Positions 22,659 to 31,756 of a stretch of DNA of 35,676 bases are shown here, in pieces; position 1 is the first letter of the stretch, and each line of letters begins with the position of its first letter. Location of the stretch: contig CAMYKY010000020.1 in NCBI GenBank assembly GCA_947259165.1, positions 45,016 through 80,691 on the forward strand. Direction: 5' to 3'. The position numbers were made by a program, and so were the translations under genes. Below the pieces are notes generated by a model. It ran no database searches and was not told where the DNA came from. It worked only from the letters and a program-made list of their open reading frames with translations. The stretch comes from an uncultured Acidobacteriota bacterium. Its GTDB lineage: Bacteria > Acidobacteriota > Vicinamibacteria > Marinacidobacterales > SMYC01.

Positions 22659-24452
22659 ATGTCCAGCGGCTACGATTTCGCCTTCGCCATCGGCGGGGCA
22701 GCGGGGCAAGGTATTGCAACGCCTGGAAACATCCTGGCGCGTATTCTCGTGCGCCGAGGCCTTAACCTATACGCCTACAACGCGTACCAGTCCATTATCC
22801 GAGGCGGGCATATTTTTTTGACCGTACGGGTCAAGGACGAGCCGGTGCACTCCCACGGCGACAAGCTCGACCTCATCTTGGCTTTGAATCAGGACACGAT
22901 GGACCGGCATGCGCGGCACGTCGTCCCTGGCGGAGTGGTCATCTACAACAGCGACGACATCAAACCGGCCGAGGTTCAAGATGGCGTGCAGCTGTGCGGC
23001 ATGCCGATCAAAGAGCTCACCGAAGACAACCGCAACAAGCTAGTCCAGAACACAGTGGCGCTCGGGGTGATGCTGAACTTGCTCGGAGTGGAGTTCAAGG
23101 TCCTCGAGGATGCTTTGGCCCTCCAATTTGGTCGCAAGGGCGACGATGTCGTGGCCGACAACGTGAACGTGGCGATGGCAGGCTTCGATCACGCCAAGAT
23201 GAACTTCAAGCCATTTGCGAGCGCACTTCCCGAAAGAGACAAACCGCTCGCCGTTTGGACCGGAAACGATGCCTTCGGCATGGGCGGCGCCGCCGCTGGC
23301 GTCAAGTTCTACGTCGCCTACCCCATGAGCCCCGCCACCGGGGTTCTCCACTGGATGGCGAAAAACGCGCGCGAGTGCGGCATCATGGTGCGCCAAATCG
23401 AAGACGAGATCGGTGTGGCGAACGTCGCGCTGGGGGCCGCGCAAACCGGTGCCCGTACGATGTGCGCGACTGCCGGCGGTGGTTTCGCGCTGATGACGGA
23501 AGCGGTCGGCGCGGCCGGCATGATGGAGATCCCGGTGGTTTTCATCAACGTGCAGCGCGCAGGCCCGTCGACGGGTGTTCCAACGAAAACGGAGCAAGGC
23601 GACTTGTGGCAGGCGCTCGGGGCGAGCCAAGGCGATTTTGAGCGCATCATCGTCGCGCCCAAAGACGCTCTCGACGCGTTCAACACAATTGCCGAAGTCT
23701 TCAACCTCGTGGATCACTACCAGTGCCCCGCGATCGTCTTGTCGGACCTCTTGATCTCGGAAGGAACGTTCAGCGTCGACCCCGACGCCGTGAACATGCA
23801 GCCGACGATCGATCGCGGCGAAATGATCACCGAGGCGGGCTCGAGTGACGGCGGATATCAGCGCTACAAGATCACCGAGAGCGGAATCTCACCGCGCGCG
23901 ATACCCGGTGTGGCTGGACATGCCTACGTCGCGCCCACCGACGAGCACGACGAAGACGGCGTGCTCATCAGTGACGAGTACACCAACCCGCACAAGCGTC
24001 GCGACATGGTTGAAAAACGCGCCCGCAAGATGTCGACGTTTCACGACAAAGTGGCCGCACCCGAGCTCGAAGGTCCAGCCGATGCCGAAGTCACGCTCAT
24101 CGGGTTCGGTTCGACCGATGGCGTCATTCGGGACGCGCGGGTGCTGCTCGAAGCACAAGGGGTCAAAGCGAATCAGCTCGCGGTCAAGTGGATCCAGCCG
24201 TTTCACGCGGACGCGGTGACCAAGGTGATCGAAGCAGCCAAGAAAGTGCTCATCGTGGAAAACAACTACTCGGGGCAGTTCCATCGCTTTCTCAGAAGCG
24301 AGACCGGCTGCCGCGTCGATGGCCACATCCGTAAATACGACGGCGAGCCGTTCCAGCCACATCACATCGTCAACGGCGTGGTGGATCACCTCGGTGACAA
24401 GAAAGATGTAGCGAAGGACGTCTACGTTCCCTTTCAAGAGATTCTGGTCTAG
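22659..24452 (+). CDS. korA: 2-oxoacid:ferredoxin oxidoreductase, fused gamma/alpha subunit
   Basis: This 597-residue protein is the large subunit of a two-subunit 2-oxoacid:acceptor oxidoreductase, probably 2-oxoglutarate-type, making the acyl-CoA while reducing ferredoxin. Residues about 1-190 are the gamma domain (AIGGAAGQGIATPGNIL, YQSIIRGGHIFLTVRV). From about 200 the alpha domain runs through AVWTGNDAFGMGGAAAGV, YPMSPATGVLHWMA, QIEDEIGVANVALGAAQTGAR and VQRAGPSTGVPTKTEQGDL. The C-terminal domain II has VTLIGFGSTDGVIRDA and KVLIVENNYSGQF. GGAGG sits 4 bases before ATG 22659. The gene ends 9 bases before korB. This two-subunit form without a separate delta ferredoxin subunit is known from actinobacteria, archaea and several Gram-negative groups. 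The substrate is inferred from architecture. Confidence 0.93.
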   Translation: MSSGYDFAFAIGGAAGQGIATPGNILARILVRRGLNLYAYNAYQSIIRGGHIFLTVRVKDEPVHSHGDKLDLILALNQDTMDRHARHVVPGGVVIYNSDDIKPAEVQDGVQLCGMPIKELTEDNRNKLVQNTVALGVMLNLLGVEFKVLEDALALQFGRKGDDVVADNVNVAMAGFDHAKMNFKPFASALPERDKPLAVWTGNDAFGMGGAAAGVKFYVAYPMSPATGVLHWMAKNARECGIMVRQIEDEIGVANVALGAAQTGARTMCATAGGGFALMTEAVGAAGMMEIPVVFINVQRAGPSTGVPTKTEQGDLWQALGASQGDFERIIVAPKDALDAFNTIAEVFNLVDHYQCPAIVLSDLLISEGTFSVDPDAVNMQPTIDRGEMITEAGSSDGGYQRYKITESGISPRAIPGVAGHAYVAPTDEHDEDGVLISDEYTNPHKRRDMVEKRARKMSTFHDKVAAPELEGPADAEVTLIGFGSTDGVIRDARVLLEAQGVKANQLAVKWIQPFHADAVTKVIEAAKKVLIVENNYSGQFHRFLRSETGCRVDGHIRKYDGEPFQPHHIVNGVVDHLGDKKDVAKDVYVPFQEILV

Positions 24453-24461
24453 GAGAGTAAG

Positions 24462-25349
24462 ATGGCGACAACAACACTACCTGAGCTCAAGGCTAAAGAT
24501 TTCAAAGGCAAGGTCGATCCCGACTGGTGCCCTGGCTGCGGCGACTTCGGTCTGCTGAACTCTGTCCAGAAATCCCTCGCGGAGTTGGGCAAACAGCCGC
24601 ACGAAGTCGTGTGTATCAGCGGCATTGGCTGTTCGTCCAATTTCCCCGGCTACCTCAGCACCTACGGCATGCACACGCTCCACGGGCGCGCGCTCGCGGT
24701 CGCAACCGGTGTGAAGTTCGCCAACCCAGAGCTGACCGTCATCGTCACCGGCGGCGACGGCGACGGCTACGGTATTGGTGGCAACCATTTCACCCACACC
24801 GCTCGGCGCAACGTCGACATGACGTACCTGGTCATGAACAACCAGATCTACGGGCTGACCACCGGTCAAGTGAGCCCCGCGAGCCCGGTCGGGATGAAGA
24901 CGAAGTCGACGCCTTTCGGCAATCTGGAACGGCCCTACAACGCGGTCACCTCGTCGATTATGAACGGCGCCACGTTCGTCGCGCGCGCGTTCTCGGGCCA
25001 CGGCAAACAACTGGTGTCGATCATCCAGCAGGCTATCGAGCACAAAGGCTTTTCGATCGTCGACTGTTTCAGCCCGTGCGTGACGTTCAACAAGGACAAC
25101 ACCTACGACTTCTTCCGCGAACGGATCAAGAAGCTCGAAGAAGAAGATCACGATACGTCGGACTGGAAAAGCGCCTGCGAAAAAGCGCTGCACTGGGATG
25201 ACAAGATTTACACCGGCGTGTACTACAAAGACGAAAGCGTCCCCGCGCTCAACGATCAAGAGCCGGTGCTCGAAGCCGGCCCCGTGGCGACCGCGGTTCC
25301 GGCCCTCTCGAAAGAGCAAGGCGATCGCATCCTCAAGCGAATGATGTAG
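24462..25349 (+). CDS. korB: 2-oxoacid:ferredoxin oxidoreductase, beta subunit
   Basis: This 295-residue protein binds thiamine diphosphate and one iron-sulfur cluster. WCPGCGDFG (Cys23 and Cys26) and GIGCSSNFPGY supply cluster cysteines, with another likely in VDCFSPCVTFN. GGDGDGYGIGGNHF is the thiamine diphosphate/magnesium motif, and MNNQIYGLTTGQVSPAS follows as in KorB. GGAGAGTAAG precedes ATG 24462, and the gene is 9 bases after korA, so the two form an operon and one enzyme. It works in the cytoplasm in a TCA-type cycle, oxidative or reductive depending on ferredoxin. The last 80 residues (EEEDHDTSDWKSACEKALHW's region) match the usual C-terminus. The stop lies just before the inverted-repeat element at 25357. 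Confidence 0.94.
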   Translation: MATTTLPELKAKDFKGKVDPDWCPGCGDFGLLNSVQKSLAELGKQPHEVVCISGIGCSSNFPGYLSTYGMHTLHGRALAVATGVKFANPELTVIVTGGDGDGYGIGGNHFTHTARRNVDMTYLVMNNQIYGLTTGQVSPASPVGMKTKSTPFGNLERPYNAVTSSIMNGATFVARAFSGHGKQLVSIIQQAIEHKGFSIVDCFSPCVTFNKDNTYDFFRERIKKLEEEDHDTSDWKSACEKALHWDDKIYTGVYYKDESVPALNDQEPVLEAGPVATAVPALSKEQGDRILKRMM

Positions 25350-25356
25350 ATGTCGT

Positions 25357-25684
25357 CACCACGGAGCGACGGAACCACAGCGCGGAAAGTCCGTCAACCC
25401 ACTGCTTTTTCAACGCAAAGGCGCAAAGTCGCCGAAGACGCAAAGGTCGTCGAGTATGAGCGACGATCATAGTCTTCCGCAGACGATGATTTGACACTTG
25501 TGAAAGAAACATCCGCCGGAACACGTCCGCGCCGAAGGCGCTCACTTTGCGCCTTCGCGTCTTTGCGCCTTTGCGTTGAGTTCTCTTTTTGTAGCAAATT
25601 TTTCGATGTTAGTAGTACCGAGGGTTCACGGAGATATCAATTTGTACACTCCGTGTAATCTCCGTGTCTCCGTTTCTCCGTGGT
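25357..25684. repeat. Nested inverted-repeat element between korB and a transporter gene
   Basis: The outer ends are ACCACGGAG (25358-25366) and its exact complement CTCCGTGGT (25676-25684). Inside lies a perfect 18-bp pair, CAACGCAAAGGCGCAAAG (25411-25428) and CTTTGCGCCTTTGCGTTG (25561-25578), whose symmetry continues imperfectly for about 18 further bases on each inner side (CGCCGAAGACGCAAAG against GAAGGCGCAAAG on the complementary strand). The right part also has repeated CTCCGTGT-like units (25649-25680). Short 'GCAAAGGCGCAAAG' repeats of this style are common as dispersed non-coding elements in many genomes. No transposase is present. I read it as a MITE-like or REP-like insertion; copy number elsewhere cannot be seen. 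Confidence 0.7.
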
Positions 25685-26582
25685 AAAACACACCGCCTCC
25701 GTTGACGCAGCGCTCATCGGGACGGTCCTCATCTGGGCGGTCAATTTCAGTGTCGTCAAGCTCGTCCTGGCGGATCTCGACCCCTTCGCATTCAACAGCG
25801 TTCGCCTGATCGGCGCGTCTGTCGTTTTTCTCGCCCTCGCACGTTTTGTTCCCGGTCCGAGAATTCGGCCAGAGGACCGCTTGCGCTTCGTGGGATTAGC
25901 CCTCGTCGGGCACACGGGGTACCAGCTTTTGTTCATCACCGGCATCGACGAGACGACGGCCTCGAACTCCGCCATCCTGCTCGGGCTCACGCCGGTGTTC
26001 GTTGCGATCTTGAGCGCCGTGTTCATCGGCGAGCGCTCCTCGCACCGCGTCTGGGTCGGGATCGCGGTATCTGTGCTCGGCGTCTACCTCGTGCTGCATG
26101 ATTCGGCGCGGCTCGGGGGAAGCTCTCATGGGGATTGGCTCACGTTGGCGGCCACGCTCTGCTGGTCGACTTACACCGTCGCGGGACAGCCCGTGGTCGC
26201 GCGCTACGGGTTGTTCAAAACGAACGCTTACACGATGGCACTGGGAACCCTGGCTTTTCTGCCGATCGGTCTACCCGCTCTCCTTTCGGTCCCGCACGAC
26301 TCAGTCCCGGCGATTGCTTGGCTGGGAACCGTGTATTCGTTCGTGTTCGCGCTCGTGGTAGCTTACTCCTGTTGGTATTTCGCTGTATCGCGGATAGGCC
26401 CTACACAGACCGCGGTCTATTCAAATCTCCTGCCCGTGGCTGCGCTGGCAATCGCGCATTTCTGGATCGGTGAGCCCGTGGGAACGATTCAACTCATCGG
26501 CGCCTTCACGATTCTTGTCGGGATCTACACCGTCAGACAAGGTCGCATGCGATCACTTGACCCCGTCCTAGGAAGCCGTTAG
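25680..26582 (+). CDS. EamA/DMT-family transporter
   Basis: This 300-residue membrane protein has about ten helices in two EamA repeats. The first repeat begins ALIGTVLIWAVNFSVVKLVL and has FNSVRLIGASVVFLALAR and ETTASNSAILLGLTPVFVAILS; the second has LTLAATLCWSTYTVAGQPVV and AVYSNLLPVAALAIAHFWIGEPVG. The family exports amino acids, metabolites or drugs; the substrate here is unknown. The only start that keeps the first helix is GTG 25680, which lies inside the right end of the inverted-repeat element (25676-25684), with no clear ribosome site. The element has therefore replaced or formed the start region. A TAG stop ends the gene at 26582, 50 bases before the next gene. Confidence 0.85.
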   Translation: MVKHTASVDAALIGTVLIWAVNFSVVKLVLADLDPFAFNSVRLIGASVVFLALARFVPGPRIRPEDRLRFVGLALVGHTGYQLLFITGIDETTASNSAILLGLTPVFVAILSAVFIGERSSHRVWVGIAVSVLGVYLVLHDSARLGGSSHGDWLTLAATLCWSTYTVAGQPVVARYGLFKTNAYTMALGTLAFLPIGLPALLSVPHDSVPAIAWLGTVYSFVFALVVAYSCWYFAVSRIGPTQTAVYSNLLPVAALAIAHFWIGEPVGTIQLIGAFTILVGIYTVRQGRMRSLDPVLGSR

Positions 26583-26632
26583 CATAGTTTTGCTCCCCCA
26601 TAGTTTCGCGCCGAAGGGACGTTGGTGCACTA

Positions 26633-28525
26633 ATGTGTCCTGTTTTCGTGTGGACGTCTGAGCGAGGCTCGCTCTCCGCCGAGGAGTACCCTGCCGTTTT
26701 CGAGCGATTCGAGATCTCGCTCGTGGACTCACCTCCCGCGGAGCCTGGGGTGATGCTCGTCGACGCCCAACGACTCGCGCTCGATCGCGCTTCGATAGAG
26801 GCTTTTGTCAAGGCCGGAGGCGCAGTCGTCGCCACAACCCTCGACACCGACGGCTTCGACGACTTGCTGTTCGACGCCACCTCGACGCCGCCCACCGAAG
26901 CGGAGCTGCTCAGAAAACTCCGAAACGCAACTCGCTACGTCGACAGCCAACTGCGGCTAGAAGAGCTCAACGCGATCGGGATCGCCTTGTCGGCCGAGCG
27001 CAACCACGAACGGCTCCTCGAGCTCATTCTCAGCAAGGCTCGAGAAATCACCAATGCGGACGCTGGAAGCCTTTTTCTTGTCGCAGGCATCGACGAACGC
27101 GTCGAGCACCCCGACGGTCGAGAGGAACGGGTCACGTCACGCTGGCTGAAGTTCCGCCTCGCCCAAAACGACTCGCGCCCGCTCCGGTTCGAAGAGAGTA
27201 TCCTGCCGATCAGCTCCGGTAGCATCGCCGGCTACGTCGCCGAAACCGGCGAAACGTTGAACCTCGAGGACGCCTACGCCCCGCCGACCGATAAACCGTT
27301 CGCTATCAATCGAAGCTTCGACGAGGCGACCGGCTACCGAACCGTTTCCATGCTCGTGGTACCGATGCTCAATCAAGAGGATGAGACCATCGGCGTCCTC
27401 CAGCTCATCAACAAGAAGAAAGAGCGCGATTCGCGCCTCGAAAACCCGAACGACTTCGACGACGGTGTGCTCTCCTTCGACGAAAACGACGAGCGACTGG
27501 TGCGATCCCTGGCGAGCCAGGCCGCGGTCTCCGTCGAAAACAACGATTTGTATCGGCAACGCGAGCACCTTTTCGAGCGTTTCGTTCTTGCTGCGGTGAA
27601 GGCAATCGAAAGCCGGGACCCGACGACTGAAGGCCATTCGCACCGCGTCGCCAGGATGACGACCGAGCTGGCCGTGGTCACGACACGCGCTCCCAAGGGC
27701 CGCTACGCTGAATTTTGCCTTGGCGATGAACAGATTCGAGAGCTGAACTACGCCGCGTTGCTACACGATTTCGGCAAGGTGGGCGTCAAAGAGAAGGTTC
27801 TCTTGAAGGCGACGAAGCTTTTCCACGGCGAGCTCTCTGGCGTTCGCCAACGCTTCAAGACCATTCGCCGTACCCTCGAGGCGCAGTATCTTCGACAGAT
27901 GCTCGACCGGCTCTTGCAAAACGACGCGACGCCGGACCAAATCGCTCAGATGAAGGAGGAGTTGTCCTGCAAGCTCATCGCTGTCGAGGCGGCGGGGCGT
28001 TCGATCGAGGCCGCCAACAAGCCGACCGTCACCGAGTTTTCCGATTTCGACAAGCTGCAGGAGCTCGGCCAACTCACCTACGAGGATATCGACGGCACCG
28101 AGCTGCCGTATCTCAATGACGATGAGCTCCATTCACTCCTGGTGACGAAAGGCACGCTGACCGGAGAGGAACGCGAACAAATCGAATCCCATGTGGAGCA
28201 CACCTACGAGTTCCTCTCCACCATCCCATGGACGAAGGACTTGAGGGACATTCCCGTCCTCGCCCGCTCTCATCACGAAAAGCTGGACGGAACCGGCTAC
28301 CCGCGCCAATTCCACGCGGACGACATCCCTCCGCAGACGCGAATGATGACGATCGCCGACATCTACGACGCGCTGACTGCGAAGGACCGGCCCTATAAGC
28401 CGGCTATCAAGACCGAGCGGGCGCTCGCGATTCTCGAGGACGAGGCTAACTCCGGCAAAATCGATCGAGCGCTCCTCGATCTATTCATCGAAGCCAAAGT
28501 GTTCCACCACGGACTGACCAACTGA
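26633..28525 (+). CDS. Pseudo-receiver/GAF/HD-GYP cyclic-di-GMP phosphodiesterase-like protein
   Basis: This 630-residue protein has an N-terminal domain (about 1-100) that looks like a receiver lacking the phosphoacceptor pattern. A GAF domain follows (about 115-305: LLELILSKAREITNADAGSLFLV, SIAGYVAETGE, SMLVVPMLNQEDETIGVLQLINK). The HD-GYP domain starts near 315 (AVKAIESRDPTTEGHSHRVARM), with H378-D379 in LLHDFGKVGV, HHE at 547-549 and G555-Y556-P557 in DGTGYP, then MTIADIYDALTAKDRPYK. The HD and GYP motifs are about 178 residues apart, against roughly 60 in ordinary members. The extra 110 residues (about 396-505) are helical and charged. Metal ligands seem present, so activity is plausible. 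No ribosome site precedes ATG 26633. It may link signalling to the exopolysaccharide locus; that is inference. Confidence 0.88.
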   Translation: MCPVFVWTSERGSLSAEEYPAVFERFEISLVDSPPAEPGVMLVDAQRLALDRASIEAFVKAGGAVVATTLDTDGFDDLLFDATSTPPTEAELLRKLRNATRYVDSQLRLEELNAIGIALSAERNHERLLELILSKAREITNADAGSLFLVAGIDERVEHPDGREERVTSRWLKFRLAQNDSRPLRFEESILPISSGSIAGYVAETGETLNLEDAYAPPTDKPFAINRSFDEATGYRTVSMLVVPMLNQEDETIGVLQLINKKKERDSRLENPNDFDDGVLSFDENDERLVRSLASQAAVSVENNDLYRQREHLFERFVLAAVKAIESRDPTTEGHSHRVARMTTELAVVTTRAPKGRYAEFCLGDEQIRELNYAALLHDFGKVGVKEKVLLKATKLFHGELSGVRQRFKTIRRTLEAQYLRQMLDRLLQNDATPDQIAQMKEELSCKLIAVEAAGRSIEAANKPTVTEFSDFDKLQELGQLTYEDIDGTELPYLNDDELHSLLVTKGTLTGEEREQIESHVEHTYEFLSTIPWTKDLRDIPVLARSHHEKLDGTGYPRQFHADDIPPQTRMMTIADIYDALTAKDRPYKPAIKTERALAILEDEANSGKIDRALLDLFIEAKVFHHGLTN

Positions 28526-28656
28526 CAGCGCGGCCTCGGCGGAAGCCGCCACACAGAGCCATTCTGCCCCTCTCGGCCCCTCCAATACGCCATTGGACTG
28601 TATGCATACACTGCTTGAGGGGCTCCATTTGACTCCGAACCGTGGAATTGATACTT

Positions 28657-28674
28657 AATTGGTATGGTCCAATT
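28657..28674. promoter_or_regulatory. Dyad over the pdxR start codon (candidate autoregulatory operator)
   Basis: AATTGG-TATGGT-CCAATT (28657-28674) is a perfect 6-bp dyad with a 6-base centre that contains the ATG (28664). Upstream, 28526-28656 also holds CCAAT-N5-ATTGG (28582-28596), the same arms in reverse order, and the palindrome GTATGCATAC (28600-28609). A weak promoter could be TTGACT (28629) with GATACT (28650). MocR-type regulators often repress themselves, so these are good candidate sites, but PdxR sites are usually described as direct repeats, so the link is inferred. Confidence 0.5.
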
Positions 28675-30178
28675 GTGGGACGGAATCGAGCTGGATCGAA
28701 CGTCCAATCAGCCGCTTTATCAGCAGCTCGAAGCCCACATCGAAAAGCTCATCAACGACGGAAGTCTACCGGCTGGCGCGAAGCTCCCGGCCAGTCGTGA
28801 CCTTGCTTCCAAGCTGGGGATCAATCGCAATACCGTCACGAGCGCCTACGACGCACTCGTGACCAAAACGCGCGTCCACTCACACGTTGGGCAAGGTACG
28901 TTCGTGGCCGAGCCAGGACGCGACGCAACCCCCGAAACACCGTCCAGGATGCGCTGGTCGTTTTCTCGAGCCGCGCTGGCTGCCCGCGATCGATTTCGCT
29001 CCCCAGCCGAGGAGACCCACCACCCCGATCCGATCAACTTTGCGACGATGGTTCCCGACGAGGAATTGTTTCCGGTAGAGCCGTTCCGTGTCGTCCTCGA
29101 CGAGGTGCTGGCCCGCCAGGGAAAACAACTTCTTCAATACGGACCGGCCGCCGGGTACCCTCCGCTTCGAAGCTATATCGCGGAGCGCCTCGCACGGCGC
29201 GGCGTGAAGGCGACTCCAGAAAACGTCCTCGTCGTCAACGGCTCGCAGCAGGCACTCGACCTGATCTGCCGCACACTTCTCGACCCGGAAGACCCGGTCG
29301 TGCTCGAAAGCCCGACCTACACCAGCGTGTTACCTCTGCTGGCGCAGTATCGAGCCGAGATCGAAGAGATTCCGATGACCGCGCGCGGCATGGACCTCGA
29401 TGCTCTCGAAGCATCGCTCACGCGCTCACGGCCGAAGCTGCTGTTCACCATGCCGACGTTTCACAACCCCACGGGGATCACGATGGACCTCGCCTCGCGC
29501 GAGCGGCTCGTGGATATGGCCACACGCCACGGCGTGCCGGTCATCGAAGACGACTTCGACTCTGAGCTGCGTTTCGACGGCGAGCCGCTGCCGCCGTTGA
29601 AAGCCTTCGACGATAAGGAATGTGTCGTTCACATCGGCACGTTTTCAAAGGGCCTTTTCCCGGGACTCCGCCTCGGCTGGATCGTCGCACCCACTGCTTT
29701 CGTCGACACGTTGGGTCGGAGCAAGCTCATCTCCGACTATCATACGAGCCTGTTGTTACAAGCCGCCGTCCTCGCGTTTTGCGAGCGGGGCCACTACGAC
29801 ATTCATCTCGAACGACTCGCTGGGATCTATCGCGAGAAAAGCCGGGTTCTCATCGCCGCGCTCGAAAAATACTTTCCTGACGATGTCACCTGGACTCATC
29901 CAGAAGGAGGGTTCGCGGTTTGGATCACGCTACCGAAAACGCTGAGCGTGGATGCGATTCTCTCGGAGGCAGTGGCGGACGGTGTTTTGTTCACGCCGGG
30001 CGAGCACTTTTTCGCACACGGCGACGGACGTCGGTTCTTGCGCTTGTCCATTTCTCGAGTTCCGGTGGAGCGCATCGCAGAAGGTGTCCAACGACTCGGC
30101 AATATTCTTCGACGCTCGTCCGGACACGACTCGAGCGGGGCGGGCTCGCGCGAGCCCGAGCCCGCGCTACATATTTGA
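28664..30178 (+). CDS. pdxR: PdxR-type MocR transcriptional regulator (GntR HTH plus aminotransferase fold)
   Basis: This 504-residue protein has an N-terminal winged helix of the GntR group ([43 protein letters not shown], about 13-60) and a class I aminotransferase-like domain (about 115-490). PLP-site features include [29 protein letters not shown] and [13 protein letters not shown] with the Schiff-base Lys. Such MocR proteins sense pyridoxal phosphate. The call to PdxR rests on its place directly before pdxS and pdxT, 40 bases upstream in the same direction, the arrangement that controls PLP synthesis. The start codon lies within a dyad, which suggests autoregulation. The usual arrangement has pdxR divergent from pdxST; here all three run together. 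The C-terminus has a Ser/Gly/Glu-rich tail of about 25 residues. Confidence 0.88.
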   Translation: MVQLWDGIELDRTSNQPLYQQLEAHIEKLINDGSLPAGAKLPASRDLASKLGINRNTVTSAYDALVTKTRVHSHVGQGTFVAEPGRDATPETPSRMRWSFSRAALAARDRFRSPAEETHHPDPINFATMVPDEELFPVEPFRVVLDEVLARQGKQLLQYGPAAGYPPLRSYIAERLARRGVKATPENVLVVNGSQQALDLICRTLLDPEDPVVLESPTYTSVLPLLAQYRAEIEEIPMTARGMDLDALEASLTRSRPKLLFTMPTFHNPTGITMDLASRERLVDMATRHGVPVIEDDFDSELRFDGEPLPPLKAFDDKECVVHIGTFSKGLFPGLRLGWIVAPTAFVDTLGRSKLISDYHTSLLLQAAVLAFCERGHYDIHLERLAGIYREKSRVLIAALEKYFPDDVTWTHPEGGFAVWITLPKTLSVDAILSEAVADGVLFTPGEHFFAHGDGRRFLRLSISRVPVERIAEGVQRLGNILRRSSGHDSSGAGSREPEPALHI

Positions 30179-30188
30179 GACGAAGGTA

Positions 30189-30217
30189 AGGCAATTCTAT
30201 TTTAAGGGAGGCAATTC
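30189..30217 (+). promoter_or_regulatory. Direct repeat AGGCAATTC x2 before pdxS
   Basis: AGGCAATTC occurs at 30189-30197 and 30209-30217, start to start 20 bp, close to two turns of the helix. The second copy includes the GGAGG ribosome site of pdxS. Direct repeats of this spacing are typical of MocR/PdxR sites, so this could be an operator or a translation-level site in the pdxR-pdxS gap. The repeat is plain in the sequence; the function is inferred. Confidence 0.45.
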
Positions 30218-30218
30218 G

Positions 30219-31100
30219 ATGACAGGAACACAACTGAAGCTGAAAACGGGGCTCGCCGACATGCTCAAAGGCGGCGCCATCATGGATGTCACCAACGCGG
30301 AGCAGGCCAAGATCGCCGAGGATGCCGGAGCCGTCTCGGTCATGGCGCTCGAGCGAGTGCCGTCCGATATCCGCAAGGATGGCGGCGTCGCGCGAATGTC
30401 GTCGATCGACATGATCGAAGAGATCATCCGAACCGTCAGCATCCCGGTGATGGCGAAAGTGCGGATTGGGCACTTCGTGGAGGCCCAGATTCTGCAGGCC
30501 ATGGGCGTCGACTTCATCGACGAGAGCGAGGTGTTGACCCCGGCCGACGAGGAGCACCACATCGACAAGCAAGCTTTCGACGTCCCGTTCGTGTGCGGCT
30601 GCCGCAATCTCGGCGAAGCGTTGAGGCGTATCGGAGAGGGCGCTGCGCTCATTCGAACCAAGGGCGAAGCGGGCTCGGGCAACATCGTCGAGGCGGTCCG
30701 GCATCTGCGCTCGGTCACCGGTCACATGCGCAAGCTGACGGTCATGGGCCACGAAGAGCTCATGGCGGAGGCGAAGAACTTGGGCGCCCCGTTCGAGCTC
30801 GTTAGCATGGTGGCTCGCGACGGCAAGCTTCCTGTTCCCAACTTCGCCGCCGGCGGCGTGGCGACACCTGCCGACGCCGCGCTGTGTATGCAACTCGGCG
30901 CCGAAACAGTCTTCGTCGGCTCGGGCATTTTCAAGTCCGAGGATCCTGCCACGCGGGCGGCAGCGATCGTCAAAGCCGTCACTCACTATCAGGACCCCAA
31001 AGCCCTGGTCGAGATCTCGAGAGGACTCGGAGGCGCCATGCCAGGTCTCGACGTCGCTACCATGGACGAAAAGGACCTTCTTCAAACACGGGGTTGGTAG
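30219..31100 (+). CDS. pdxS: Pyridoxal 5'-phosphate synthase, PdxS subunit
   Basis: This 293-residue protein, the usual length, makes PLP from ribose 5-phosphate, glyceraldehyde 3-phosphate and ammonia supplied by PdxT. It is highly conserved: [58 protein letters not shown] with the active Lys, [19 protein letters not shown], and [14 protein letters not shown] with the second Lys. The open frame extends upstream to 29952, but ATG 30219 is the start because it matches the family N-terminus ([16 protein letters not shown]) and has GGAGG 7 bases upstream. It is in an operon with pdxT, 32 bases downstream. This is the DXP-independent route; it means the cell does not depend on PdxA/PdxJ here, though those could be elsewhere. 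Confidence 0.97.
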   Translation: MTGTQLKLKTGLADMLKGGAIMDVTNAEQAKIAEDAGAVSVMALERVPSDIRKDGGVARMSSIDMIEEIIRTVSIPVMAKVRIGHFVEAQILQAMGVDFIDESEVLTPADEEHHIDKQAFDVPFVCGCRNLGEALRRIGEGAALIRTKGEAGSGNIVEAVRHLRSVTGHMRKLTVMGHEELMAEAKNLGAPFELVSMVARDGKLPVPNFAAGGVATPADAALCMQLGAETVFVGSGIFKSEDPATRAAAIVKAVTHYQDPKALVEISRGLGGAMPGLDVATMDEKDLLQTRGW

Positions 31101-31132
31101 CAGCCATCCGATTTGAAGGAGAGTAGGACCGC

Positions 31133-31705
31133 ATGAGCAAAGGTGTTGGTGTTTTGGCGCTTCAGGGCGACTACGCCGAGCATCAGCGCATGCTGGCGCG
31201 GCTCGACTGTCCGTCGACGCAAATCCGAAAAGCGTCGCAACTCGCAAGCATCCGTGCTCTCATCCTCCCAGGGGGTGAGAGCACGACGATGCTCAAATTC
31301 ATGCAAGAGGAAGATCTGCTCGAGCCCCTCCGAGAGTTCTACGAAGGGGGCGGCGCATTCTATGGAACCTGCGCGGGCGCGATTCTTCTCGCCCGTACCG
31401 TAACCGGCCCGTCCCAGCCGTCACTCGGATTCATGAACATCGACGTCGAGCGAAACGCCTACGGTCGACAGGTCGACAGCCACGAAAGCTTCGAGCCTTG
31501 TCCGGAGTTAGGCGATGAGCGCCTCCCGATGATCTTCATCCGTGCTCCGATTATCACGAGTCTCGGCGCAGACGTCGTCACCCTCGCACGCCATCGCGAC
31601 GAGGCCGTCCTCGTCCGGGAACGTCGCATTCTCGTGAGCACATTCCATCCCGAGCTGTCGACGGACACCCGAGTGCACCGGTACTTCCTCGAAGAAGTGG
31701 CCTGA
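31133..31705 (+). CDS. pdxT: Pyridoxal 5'-phosphate synthase, glutaminase PdxT subunit
   Basis: This 190-residue class I glutamine amidotransferase gives ammonia to PdxS. It has VLALQGDYAEHQRML at the N-terminus, LILPGGESTTMLKFM (oxyanion region), the nucleophile Cys80 in YGTCAGAILLA, PSLGFMNIDVERNAYGRQ, and FHPELS with the catalytic His and Glu near the end. ATG 31133 has AAGGAGAGTAGG a few bases upstream. The protein works only in the PdxS12T12 complex. The frame is intact and of normal length. Beyond the stop, no hairpin terminator is seen; a 164-bp foldback element begins 52 bases downstream. Confidence 0.96.
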   Translation: MSKGVGVLALQGDYAEHQRMLARLDCPSTQIRKASQLASIRALILPGGESTTMLKFMQEEDLLEPLREFYEGGGAFYGTCAGAILLARTVTGPSQPSLGFMNIDVERNAYGRQVDSHESFEPCPELGDERLPMIFIRAPIITSLGADVVTLARHRDEAVLVRERRILVSTFHPELSTDTRVHRYFLEEVA

Positions 31706-31756
31706 GATTATTCCCAATAACGCTGGAGCGGGTCGATGGAGCCAGACGCGGGTAAC

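Noticed and set aside
25394-25597. Short open frames within the inverted-repeat element
   Set aside because: They are generated by the repeated GCAAAG units and have no start signals.
29952-30218. An 89-residue N-terminal extension of PdxS
   Set aside because: It overlaps the end of pdxR in another frame. PdxS is 293 residues in almost all bacteria and ATG 30219 has a GGAGG site.
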